From Alteromonas lipotrueae (GTDB lineage Bacteria > Pseudomonadota > Gammaproteobacteria > Enterobacterales > Alteromonadaceae), in assembly GCF_019249215.1 (NCBI RefSeq), contig NZ_JAESDI010000015.1:52205-116204 (forward strand): a stretch of 64,000 nt of DNA, given 5' to 3'. Numbering within the stretch: the first letter of the stretch is position 1; every line of letters starts with the position of its first letter. Made by a program: the position numbers and the translations under genes. The notes beneath the pieces are model-generated. The model was not told the DNA's origin. It saw only the letters and a program-made list of their open reading frames with translations, and made no database searches. This document shows, one piece after another, positions 45,324-52,948 of this stretch.

Positions 45324-45737
45324 ATGAAACTTAGAGTTCTCGTATCTTTTTTTATTTTTACTAGCTTGAGTTTTTTAGTTGGGTGTCGTGATCAATCAGT
45401 AGAATTTCAATCAGCATGTTTCAATAATGAACCGAATCCGAAAAAGGTTGGTGTGTGGATGTACCAGGCTGGAAGTTGGCAAGATGGGAGAAAAGAGAGT
45501 TCTGAGTGGTTTGCGCTAGGATACGAATCTGGTGCAGCAACACTACAACGAGAGGAATTGCTATATTGCTTTTTCGTTTTTGGAGATCTTGCCGACGAGA
45601 TGAGTATTTGTAAAAACGGAGAGTTAAATATTCTGAGTGCAACTGATACAGAACTAAAAGGCAATTATAATCTAAAGTTAGAAAGTGGGTTAGAGCTTAG
45701 AGGTGTTTTTAATGCTAGTTACTGTGCGCCTGAATGA
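45324..45737 (+). CDS. Cassette 3: predicted lipoprotein of unknown function
   Basis: 137 residues. Signal peptide with lipobox LVGC near residue 21, then a mature domain with four further Cys residues (in SACFNN, LLYCFFVF, MSICKN and ASYCAPE) that may form two disulfides. No family recognised. Bounded by attC2 and attC3. Confidence 0.7.
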   Translation: MKLRVLVSFFIFTSLSFLVGCRDQSVEFQSACFNNEPNPKKVGVWMYQAGSWQDGRKESSEWFALGYESGAATLQREELLYCFFVFGDLADEMSICKNGELNILSATDTELKGNYNLKLESGLELRGVFNASYCAPE

Positions 45738-45744
45738 TAGCGAT

Positions 45745-45810
45745 GCCTAACAAGAAAATTGAAGCGGACATTGCCAAGAGCGGGCAACGCCGCTTAATTT
45801 GGTGTTATGC
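45745..45810 (+). repeat. attC site 3 (short type)
   Basis: GCCTAAC at the left and GTTATGC (45804-45810) at the right; inner arms AAATTGAAGCGG and CCGCTTAATTT pair with one extra G in the left arm. Only 66 bp and different in its centre from the other attC sites here, so this cassette probably came from another source. Confidence 0.88.
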
Positions 45811-45828
45811 ACCTAGGAGACATCGGAA

Positions 45829-46215
45829 GTGATTTCACACATTACGTTAGGAACTAACGATCTTAATAAAGCTATTGAGTTTTATGACCAAATTCTTGGT
45901 CTAATCGGTGCAAAGCAAGTAGCAAAAACAGAAGACGTTGTGTTTTATGCATTTCCAGGCTCTGATACAAAGTTATCCATTACTAAACCACACAATAAAG
46001 AAAATGCAACATTCGGTAACGGAACTATGTTGGCTCTCAAAGTTAACAGTAATGAACTTGTTAAAAAGGTCTATCAGCTAGCAATCAGCTTAGGCTCGAC
46101 TTGCGAAGGCAAGCCTGGCCCTCGAAATGATAATGCTTATTATGCTTGTTACATTAGGGATTTGGATAATAATAAAATCGCTATTTTTCATAGAGATAAC
46201 AGTGTAAGTGCATAA
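45829..46215 (+). CDS. Cassette 4: VOC-superfamily protein
   Basis: 128 residues from GTG 45829 with a GGA-rich region upstream. ISHITLGTNDLNKAIEFYDQILGLIGAK at the N-terminus and YYACYIRDLDNNKIAIFHRD at the C-terminus are the two halves of a vicinal-oxygen-chelate (glyoxalase/fosfomycin/bleomycin-resistance-like) fold. The metal ligands are His4 and a late acidic position replaced here by Lys-Ile-Ala, so activity is uncertain. VOC genes are common integron cargo. Bounded by attC3 and attC4. Confidence 0.85.
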   Translation: MISHITLGTNDLNKAIEFYDQILGLIGAKQVAKTEDVVFYAFPGSDTKLSITKPHNKENATFGNGTMLALKVNSNELVKKVYQLAISLGSTCEGKPGPRNDNAYYACYIRDLDNNKIAIFHRDNSVSA

Positions 46216-46322
46216 CAAACCACTCAAGGTACTCGCGCTGCTCGCTGGAGAGTTCCCCCTATACGCGGGGCTGCTTCGCCATTATGCCCCACGTATCTGC
46301 GCCCCTTAGCTTAAAGTTAGGT
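46210..46322 (+). repeat. attC site 4
   Basis: GCATAAC at the left overlaps the end of the VOC gene, and GTTAGGT (46316-46322) forms the right core site; the centre (GGGGCTGCTTCGCC, TATGCCCC) resembles attC1 and attC2. 113 bp. Confidence 0.85.
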
Positions 46323-46331
46323 GCTACAAGT

Positions 46332-46643
46332 ATGCTCAAACGTATGTTTGATTATTTTAAACTCAAACCTAAAGTACAAAGTGAAATTTCAAACTTTGTT
46401 TTTATTGGTATCATACTGGGCATCTTTCCATCGTTTAGCTTTATTGCGTTTGTGACAAAAGAGTTCGGACTTTCACCTGAGATGAATTTACATCAGGTTG
46501 AAAGTGGTGGGTTAATAATGACTGGACTTATATTTTTACTTATAGCCACCATGATATTGTTTATACTCTTGGGAGCTATCATTCATGCTGTATATCTAGG
46601 GAAGATGCGAATAAGTCCCAGATGTGAGATCATAGCAGTATAG
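46332..46643 (+). CDS. Cassette 5: small two-helix membrane protein of unknown function
   Basis: 103 residues from ATG 46332, ten bases inside the cassette; an earlier in-frame start lies within attC4 and is rejected. Two hydrophobic segments, FVFIGIILGIFPSFSFIAFV and LIMTGLIFLLIATMILFILLGAII, suggest an inner-membrane protein. No family recognised. No attC follows; the cassette runs into an IS5-type transposase stub, so its 3' end has been lost. Confidence 0.65.
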   Translation: MLKRMFDYFKLKPKVQSEISNFVFIGIILGIFPSFSFIAFVTKEFGLSPEMNLHQVESGGLIMTGLIFLLIATMILFILLGAIIHAVYLGKMRISPRCEIIAV

Positions 46644-46665
46644 TAAATCGCAACGACCAACACCC

Positions 46666-46743
46666 ATGAGCCAACAGTTAACTTTTGCCGACAGTGAGTT
46701 TTCCAGCAAGCGGCGTCAGACCCGTAAACCATTCCGTCAATAA
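46666..46743 (+). pseudogene. IS5-family transposase stub (N-terminal 25 codons)
   Basis: ATG then SQQLTFADSEFSSKRRQTRK and a stop after 25 codons. This is the conserved N-terminus of a group of IS5-family transposases (usual size above 300 residues). The remainder of the element is missing. It marks the right end of the integron array and a former insertion or deletion point. Confidence 0.75.
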
Positions 46744-46946
46744 GGATGACGTTAGCCGGTTCAACAGGCTATGAGCCAACAAGATGGTGGCAGAGATACT
46801 AGTGAGTTAGGACGTTTGGCTAGACGCTTTAAAAGCAAGTGAATGACGATATTACTCATAATATGAGCCATCGCCATCCTGCTAGAAAGGCCTGCCTTAC
46901 TGACAATGAGACTCTTATCAGGATGACTAGAATTGAACACAGTTTA

Positions 46947-47852
46947 CTATTCTGAAAACAATTCAAAGATCAAATTCCGAAACCAGACATTGCCCGTGTC
47001 CTGATGATAACGGCGATGCCAAAACATATTGATTTGCGCTGGAGGAATATCGACAGGATGGGCTTTCACGATTAAATTCAGATTTTCGGCCGTTTGTAGA
47101 CCCAGCTTTTCGGTCACGGTGGCAATAAGATCGGTTTTTGCCACAATGTAAGGTGCCGAAATAAAGTGCGGGAGTTTCAATTTACTGACTCGTAATACTC
47201 CACTTTTTGCTAATAATTTCTCCACCCTACCATGTCCTGTATCTTGAGCCTCTATTATAATGTGCTCTGATTTAGAGAAGTCTTCTAAGCTTAACTTACC
47301 CATCGCACAAGGGTGTCCTTCTCGCATCAAACAAACATAATCTTGATCGAATAAACGACGCTGATAAAAACCCGCTTCCAGTTGTGGTAACAGTCCAATA
47401 GCCAGATCCACACTGCCTGTTTCTAGCTCTTCTTTTAGGGAGTGTCCTTGGTCTCTTACCGTGCTGACCGAAATATTAGGGGCGTGCTCAGCAAGGTAGG
47501 CCATCAGACGCGGCAACATATAAATCTCCCCTAAATCCGTCATATTGATGCAGAAAGATCGGTCACTCGACAAAGGATCAAAACGCTCCTGATAATTTAA
47601 TCCGTCTTGCAATGTACTCAACGAATAGCCAATAGATTCCGCAATACTATCTGCAAATGGCGTAGGTCTCATACCTCGCGCCGTCCTTTCAAATAACTCG
47701 TCATGCAAGGCCAGCCTTAGCCTCGCAAGCGCATTACTAACCGCAGGTTGTGTCAATCCTAGGTGCTCTGCTACCAAACCAGTTTTCCGTTCTCGGTACA
47801 TTAGTTGAAAAACAACCAGCAAATTTAAATCAATATCTTGTAGTCGAATCAT
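46947..47852 (-). CDS. nagR: LysR-type regulator of the salicylate operon, NagR-like
   Basis: 301 residues from the Met at 47852; the open frame extends to 47960 without homology. N-terminal helix-turn-helix IDLNLLVVFQLMYRERKTGLVAEHLGLTQPAVSNALARLRLALHDELFERTARGMRPT is typical of the NahR/NagR/NodD-like subgroup, followed by the effector domain. It is divergent from the salicylate 5-hydroxylase genes with 176 bp between, as NahR/NagR regulators are, and salicylate is the expected inducer. Name given by context. Confidence 0.85.
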   Translation of the reverse strand: MIRLQDIDLNLLVVFQLMYRERKTGLVAEHLGLTQPAVSNALARLRLALHDELFERTARGMRPTPFADSIAESIGYSLSTLQDGLNYQERFDPLSSDRSFCINMTDLGEIYMLPRLMAYLAEHAPNISVSTVRDQGHSLKEELETGSVDLAIGLLPQLEAGFYQRRLFDQDYVCLMREGHPCAMGKLSLEDFSKSEHIIIEAQDTGHGRVEKLLAKSGVLRVSKLKLPHFISAPYIVAKTDLIATVTEKLGLQTAENLNLIVKAHPVDIPPAQINMFWHRRYHQDTGNVWFRNLIFELFSE

Positions 47853-47862
47853 GGTAGAGATC

Positions 47863-47874
47863 TCACTGATGTGA
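47863..47874. promoter_or_regulatory. Candidate NagR-type binding site
   Basis: TCAC-TGAT-GTGA palindrome; read on the minus strand with flanks it gives TTCACATCAGTGAG, close to the TTCA-N6-TGAT element described for NahR/NagR. It lies 11 bp from the regulator start and about 155 bp from the reductase start, so it might serve autoregulation. Based on pattern only. Confidence 0.35.
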
Positions 47875-48028
47875 ATAATTATTATTAGGATTATTTTATA
47901 TCTGAATATTTCAATAACTTCTATAGTCAATTCCATGCAAAAGCATCGCACATAAATCAAACAATAATAAGAGACCTTTTCACGTCATCACAGTAGCCGT
48001 ATAAAGATCTCAATAAATAAGAGCGACC

Positions 48029-49015
48029 ATGGAAATACTCATTAAACCTGTCAATAAAACGATCAGTGCCTCACAAGGCAGCACCTTGCTAGAAGCGTTT
48101 TTGGAAAATGACATTGCCATTTCCTATAGCTGCCTCTCAGGTCGATGTGGAACCTGCCGCTGTAAAGTTATTGAAGGTTCAGTGAACGGACCAGCGGCTG
48201 CAGAAGGACGTTTAGCACAACATGGCCAATTCGTTTTAGCCTGTCAAAGCCGTGTTGAAACGGATTCGATTATTGAAATCCCAGAACCTGATGAAATCGT
48301 TACACACCCAACAAAGACGATAAAAGCGGAAATAGTTTCTTTCGATATATTATCGAATGATGTACGTAGATTAAGACTCAAAACCAACAAAACCTTCGAG
48401 TTTTCTCCCGGTCAATTCGCCAACCTAACCTTTTGGCGTGAAGACGGTACTCGATCTTACTCTATGGCAGGCACAACGGACGATGATTCGTTAGAGTTCC
48501 ACATTCGTCTTGTGCCAAATGGTCGAGTGACATCCAAGCTCGATGAACAAATCAAGATTGGCGAATCCATCAAACTCAATGGCCCACTTGGAGCCTCTTA
48601 TCTTAGACGTAAAAATACCGACCCTATGTTGTGTATTGCTACCGGGACAGGGCTTGCACCTATCCTTTCAATTGTCCGAGGCGCACTAGAATCTGGAATG
48701 CAAAATAACATTCAACTGGTGTTTGGCGCGCGCACTGAAGAAGACTTATACGGCTTGGATTATTTGGAAAAATTGGCCTCTGAATACGCCAACTTCCAGT
48801 ACCTAATTGCCTTAGATCATACAAAACCCAATAGTCCACATTTTCGAGGTCTGGTAATCGAGGCCATCACAGAACGTTTTCCAGAACTTAAAAATTGGCG
48901 CATTTATTTAGCGGGAGCACCAGCCATGGTGGAAGCCGCCTCTTTGGTTTGCAGCAAACGCGGAGCCGATATCGATCGTATATATGCCGATGCCTTTTAC
49001 CCTAGCGGGGTTTAA
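48029..49015 (+). CDS. nagAa: Salicylate 5-hydroxylase ferredoxin reductase component
   Basis: 328 residues. N-terminal plant-type [2Fe-2S] domain with C-x4-C-x2-C in YSCLSGRCGTCRC and a fourth Cys in LACQS, then FAD domain (RSYSMAG) and NAD domain (GTGLAPILSIVRGALESG), ending ADAFYPSGV exactly like NagAa of Ralstonia U2. It passes electrons from NAD(P)H to the Rieske ferredoxin. First gene of the salicylate operon. Confidence 0.92.
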   Translation: MEILIKPVNKTISASQGSTLLEAFLENDIAISYSCLSGRCGTCRCKVIEGSVNGPAAAEGRLAQHGQFVLACQSRVETDSIIEIPEPDEIVTHPTKTIKAEIVSFDILSNDVRRLRLKTNKTFEFSPGQFANLTFWREDGTRSYSMAGTTDDDSLEFHIRLVPNGRVTSKLDEQIKIGESIKLNGPLGASYLRRKNTDPMLCIATGTGLAPILSIVRGALESGMQNNIQLVFGARTEEDLYGLDYLEKLASEYANFQYLIALDHTKPNSPHFRGLVIEAITERFPELKNWRIYLAGAPAMVEAASLVCSKRGADIDRIYADAFYPSGV

Positions 49016-49124
49016 CAGCATTTATCTAATTTTTTGACATAAAAGTAAGGCCTTTACAGGAAACCAGTCATTTCTTTTTAAGGCCAATATTCAACCCATA
49101 ATAAAGACCAAAAGGGCGAATAAA

Positions 49125-50381
49125 ATGAGTCATGAAAATCCTATTCCAATGGCACCTGTTTGGGAGCATGAAGACACCAGTCGAATTCCCTTTTGGGCTT
49201 ATACAGACGAAGACATACACAAGCAGGAGCTTGAGAAACTCTTTTATAAAAAACATTGGTGTTATGTCGGATTAGAAGCCGAAATTCCACAACCTGGCGA
49301 CTTCAAACGCACGGTTATTGGCGAACGTTCCGTCATTATGGTCCGTCATGAAGATAACAGTATTTATGTGGTTGAAAACGTTTGCGCCCATCGGGGCATG
49401 CGTTTTTGTCGAGAAAAACATGGCCATGTCAAAAGCTTTACCTGCCCTTATCACCAATGGAATTACGACCTAGAAGGCAAGCTGCAAGGGGTTCCTTTCC
49501 GCCGAGGTGTCAAACAAGATGGCAAAGCAAAAGGCGGCATGCCTAAAGATTTCAAAACATCTGATCATGGCTTAACCAAACTATTAGTCGCAACGCGCGG
49601 CGGTGTTGTTTTCGCCAGTTTTGACCAAAATGTTGAGTCATTTGAAGATTTTCTTGGCCCCACTATGTTGTCCTACTTTGATCGGATGTTTAATGGTCGC
49701 AAGCTCACCTTGTTGGGTTACAACAAACAACGTATTCCAGGCAATTGGAAACTGATGCAGGAAAACATCAAAGACCCTTACCACCCAGGTTTACTGCATA
49801 CCTGGTTTGTCACTTTTGGCTTATGGCGTGCAGATAACCGCTCTGAGTTAAAAATGGATGAACATTTTCGGCATGCCGCGATGATCTCAACACGAGGCTC
49901 AGGCGGTAAAGACACACAAACCACGAATGTTTCCAGTTTTAAAGAGTCCATGCAGCTCAATGACCCTAGCTTCTTAGATGTCGAAGTCGAGCCATGGTGG
50001 GATGGCCCGACCGCCGTCATGATGACCCTCTTCCCAAGCGTCATTCTGCAACAGCAGGTTAACAGTGTCAGTACCCGTCATATTCAACCAAACGGCCATG
50101 GTTCATTCGACTTTGTTTGGACGCATTTTGGCTACGAAGACGATACCCCCGACATGACCGAGCGTCGTTTGCGCCAAGCGAACCTGTTTGGCCCTGCGGG
50201 CTTTGTTTCGGCGGATGACGGTGAAGTTATTGAGTTTTCTCAACAGGGTTTTGAGCAGAAACCTTTCCATCGTTCACTGGCAGAACTGGGCGGGAAAGAA
50301 ATAGAAGAAACCGATCATATGGTCTCTGAAACCTTAATCCGAGGCATGTACGCCTACTGGCGCAAAGTGATGGGAGTATGA
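49125..50381 (+). CDS. nagG: Salicylate 5-hydroxylase large (alpha) subunit
   Basis: 418 residues. Rieske domain with C-x-H in CAHRGMRFC and C-x2-H in CPYHQW; catalytic iron motif in QENIKDPYHPGLLHTWF (two His) with the bridging Asp. WEHEDTSRIPFWAY, GDFKRTVIGERSVIMVR and SVSTRHIQPNGHGSFDFVWTHFG match NagG closely. With NagH and the electron-transfer proteins it hydroxylates salicylate at C5 to gentisate. A 109-bp gap precedes it. The stop overlaps the nagH start by 4 bp. Confidence 0.95.
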   Translation: MSHENPIPMAPVWEHEDTSRIPFWAYTDEDIHKQELEKLFYKKHWCYVGLEAEIPQPGDFKRTVIGERSVIMVRHEDNSIYVVENVCAHRGMRFCREKHGHVKSFTCPYHQWNYDLEGKLQGVPFRRGVKQDGKAKGGMPKDFKTSDHGLTKLLVATRGGVVFASFDQNVESFEDFLGPTMLSYFDRMFNGRKLTLLGYNKQRIPGNWKLMQENIKDPYHPGLLHTWFVTFGLWRADNRSELKMDEHFRHAAMISTRGSGGKDTQTTNVSSFKESMQLNDPSFLDVEVEPWWDGPTAVMMTLFPSVILQQQVNSVSTRHIQPNGHGSFDFVWTHFGYEDDTPDMTERRLRQANLFGPAGFVSADDGEVIEFSQQGFEQKPFHRSLAELGGKEIEETDHMVSETLIRGMYAYWRKVMGV

Positions 50382-50857
50382 CAATGAAAGCCGACAACTA
50401 CCTAAAACTGACTCAATTTTACCAAAATTACGCCGCTATGGTTGATCAAGAAAATTGGGACGCATGGCTCGACATGTTTAGCGAAGATTGCCTTTACAAG
50501 GTTCAAGCCAGAGAAAACTATGAACGCAACTTGCCCATGGCCGCGTTATCACTCACCAGTAAAGGCATGCTGAAAGACCGTATTTACGGTATCACAGAAA
50601 CCATATTTCACGACCCTTACCACCAGCTGCATCTGGTTTCATCGCCTCTGATATTAAGTGAATCAGATGACGGCATCATTGAATCACAAGCTAATTACAC
50701 GGTTTTTCGAACCAAGAATAATGGCATTGCTGAAGTCTATAACGTCGGTCGTTATCTGGATCATTTACGCCTAACGGAACAAGGTATTCAGATCAAATCT
50801 CGACTCTGCATTTTTGACAACGAGATGATTCTTAATTCTTTGATTTACCCAATTTAA
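50378..50857 (+). CDS. nagH: Salicylate 5-hydroxylase small (beta) subunit
   Basis: 159 residues of the ring-hydroxylating dioxygenase beta-subunit family (NTF2-like fold). LTQFYQNYAAMVDQENWDAWLDMFSEDCLYKVQARENYERNLPMAALSLTSKGMLKDRIYGI is typical. The start overlaps nagG as ATGA; a second ATG two codons on is also possible. Structural role in the alpha3beta3 hydroxylase. Confidence 0.93.
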   Translation: MTMKADNYLKLTQFYQNYAAMVDQENWDAWLDMFSEDCLYKVQARENYERNLPMAALSLTSKGMLKDRIYGITETIFHDPYHQLHLVSSPLILSESDDGIIESQANYTVFRTKNNGIAEVYNVGRYLDHLRLTEQGIQIKSRLCIFDNEMILNSLIYPI

Positions 50858-50879
50858 TACTCGAAAAAAGAGGTTTCCC

Positions 50880-51194
50880 ATGAGTGACAACTGGATAGAG
50901 ACCATCAGCATTGACGATGTTCCTGAAGACGATGTCATTGGCGTTACGGTCAATGGTCATCAAATCGCGCTGTATAAAGTCGAGGATGAAATCTTTGCGA
51001 CAGACAATGTCTGCACACACGGGCATGCCCTATTAAGCGATGGATTTTTAGAAGACGGACAAATCGAATGCCCGCTTCATCAAGGGAGATTCTGTATAAA
51101 AACGGGAAAAGCCATGAGCGAACCCTTGACTGAGGATATCAAAGCGTACGCAACTCGAATGGAAGACGGGCAGGTTTTCCTAAAGTTTAGATAA
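50880..51194 (+). CDS. nagAb: Rieske-type ferredoxin of salicylate 5-hydroxylase
   Basis: 104 residues. A single Rieske [2Fe-2S] domain with ligands in CTHGHALL and CPLHQGRF (C-x-H, C-x2-H), as in NagAb. It shuttles electrons from the reductase to the oxygenase. AAGAGGT lies before the ATG. Immediately after nagH in the operon. Confidence 0.93.
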   Translation: MSDNWIETISIDDVPEDDVIGVTVNGHQIALYKVEDEIFATDNVCTHGHALLSDGFLEDGQIECPLHQGRFCIKTGKAMSEPLTEDIKAYATRMEDGQVFLKFR

Positions 51195-51271
51195 GGTTAA
51201 TACCTCGTTCGTAGAACCATCGCGAATCACTTAGCCAGCAAACAATAACTATAAATAACCTGGAGAGAACA

Positions 51272-52243
51272 ATGAAAAAAACAATATTATCGCTGATCAC
51301 TGCGAGCGTTATTACACTAGTCTCTAGCAATATATCGGCACAAATTTTGTCGATCGCGTCACCACCACAAGGTTCTATTTGGAACACCATGAGTAACGGC
51401 ATAGCCAATGTTGCGCGCTCTAAAGCCAATATCAATTTGGTTGTTCAACCCTATAGTGGTAATCGCGCTATGATGGATGCCGTTAACCAAGGCTTAGCCG
51501 AGTTTGCTATTAATGATATCAATGACGCCATTGTCGCGGTACAGGGAAAGGCAGATTATAAAGGTAAACAACGTCGTCATTTAAAAGTAGCACTGCGCAT
51601 TAGCCCTCAGCCGATTGGCATTTTTGTCAAAAAGCAATCCAAAATTGACCGCATCGAAGACCTAAAAGGGAAACGAGTCGCTTCGGGGTGGAATGCGTTT
51701 CCGATTGGCCGCCCGCATATGGAAGCCATGCTGGCGACTGGCGGTTTAACTTGGGAAGATGTAAAAAAAGTTCCTGTCCCTGACCTAATCCGTGCCGCAG
51801 ACAATCTTTCATCAGGCCGACTGGACGCCACTTATTTTGCCATTGGTGGACCAAAAGTAGCGGAAGTAGATGCTTCCGTAGGCGGTGTGAAATTCTTACC
51901 GGTTAACACAGATCCAGCAGCACGCGATGCCATTCTTAAAGTACGTCCAGCCTTTTATTTTTCCGAAGTAAAACCAGCGCCACATCTAGTTGGCATAGAC
52001 CAACCAATCCAAATGCTGACTTGGGATAACGTTCTAATCGTTAACGATAAAGTATCTGACGAAGATGTTTATCACATGGTAAAAGCCATTCTCGAGAACA
52101 AAGACGCTTTAATCAAAATATTCCCAGGTTTTAAAGCACTCGCAGTTAATACCGTGAATAAAAACTATCCGGGGATTCAATATCATCCTGGTGCCATTCG
52201 TTACTTATCTGATCAAAAAAACAGCATCAAAACCGTCACCTAA
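51272..52243 (+). CDS. TAXI-family solute-binding protein
   Basis: 323 residues with a cleavable Sec signal peptide (MKKTILSLITASVITLVSS...SAQ). SIASPPQGSIWNTMSNGIANV, YSGNRAMMDAVNQGLAEFAINDINDA and DLKGKRVASGW are typical of the TAXI group of TRAP-transporter periplasmic binding proteins. There is no TRAP permease (fused DctQM type) in the window, so it must work with a permease elsewhere or have a sensing role. Its place between the hydroxylase and the gentisate genes suggests salicylate, gentisate or a related acid as ligand. Confidence 0.83.
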   Translation: MKKTILSLITASVITLVSSNISAQILSIASPPQGSIWNTMSNGIANVARSKANINLVVQPYSGNRAMMDAVNQGLAEFAINDINDAIVAVQGKADYKGKQRRHLKVALRISPQPIGIFVKKQSKIDRIEDLKGKRVASGWNAFPIGRPHMEAMLATGGLTWEDVKKVPVPDLIRAADNLSSGRLDATYFAIGGPKVAEVDASVGGVKFLPVNTDPAARDAILKVRPAFYFSEVKPAPHLVGIDQPIQMLTWDNVLIVNDKVSDEDVYHMVKAILENKDALIKIFPGFKALAVNTVNKNYPGIQYHPGAIRYLSDQKNSIKTVT

Positions 52244-52268
52244 TTCGACCCAATCATAGGAAAAAACC

Positions 52269-52910
52269 ATGCAGTTATATAACTTTTTTAACAGTTCAAC
52301 GTCCTACCGAGTGCGAATTGCACTCGCCTTGAAAGGACTAAGCTACGAGCATCATGGCGTCAACATTCGTATTGGTGAGCAAGCAACCGAGAGCCATATA
52401 AAACTCAATCCAGCAAAGGGCGTCCCTGTGCTGATTACGGATGACGGCCAAACACTCACACAATCCATGGCTATTTTGGACTATTTAGAACTCACCTACC
52501 CTGACTCGCCGTTACTGCCTAAAGACTCATTAGAACGGGCAAGGGTTTTAGAAATCTGTCACATGATTGCAAGCGACATGCATCCGGTTAATAACCTTCG
52601 CATCCTAGGCTATCTCAAGCAGCAACTAGAGGTTACGGATGAACAAAAAACGGTGTGGTATCAACACTGGATTCAAGAAGGGTTCGAAGCACTGGAAAGC
52701 CGTTTAAACGAATACGGCTATGGTGATTATTGTTTTGGCGATCAGGCCACATTGGCAGATTGTTGCTTAGTCCCACAAGTGGCCAATGCTCTGCGTTTCG
52801 GCTGTGATTTGTCGGCCTTTACGAAAGTCTTAAGCATTTATGAGCACTGCCAACAAAACACGGCTTTTCAACAAGCCGCGCCCAACCAACAGCCCGATTT
52901 CATCGTTTAA
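52269..52910 (+). CDS. nagL: Maleylpyruvate isomerase (zeta-class GST)
   Basis: 213 residues of the zeta glutathione-transferase family. N-terminal thioredoxin-like domain with the SSTSYRVRIALALKG glutathione/active-site motif and the cis-Pro in KGVPVL, then a helical domain with CHMIASDMHPVNNLRILGYL and the DQATLADCCLVPQV signature. In the gentisate pathway this glutathione-dependent enzyme converts maleylpyruvate to fumarylpyruvate; the tyrosine-pathway homologue (maleylacetoacetate isomerase) is excluded by the neighbours. Confidence 0.88.
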   Translation: MQLYNFFNSSTSYRVRIALALKGLSYEHHGVNIRIGEQATESHIKLNPAKGVPVLITDDGQTLTQSMAILDYLELTYPDSPLLPKDSLERARVLEICHMIASDMHPVNNLRILGYLKQQLEVTDEQKTVWYQHWIQEGFEALESRLNEYGYGDYCFGDQATLADCCLVPQVANALRFGCDLSAFTKVLSIYEHCQQNTAFQQAAPNQQPDFIV

Positions 52911-52948
52911 TTTTGTGAAATTGAAAAATAGATAATAAGGAGTTTCCC

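Noticed and set aside
44794..46322. Repeated segments spaced by 350-500 bp, considered as a CRISPR or dispersed repeat array
   Set aside because: The repeats are long (66-113 bp), contain paired attC core sites and separate whole genes; they are integron attC sites.
46284..46331. Upstream start for the fifth cassette protein
   Set aside because: It would begin inside attC4; the ATG at 46332 just inside the cassette is the sensible start.
42600..46660. Clinical class 1 integron
   Set aside because: No qacE/sul genes or typical resistance cassettes; the integrase and attC types are of the environmental, chromosomal kind.
46769..46840. Second ATGAGCCAACA after the IS5 stub, considered as another transposase start
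   Set aside because: After the first four codons the frame (23 codons) no longer resembles a transposase.
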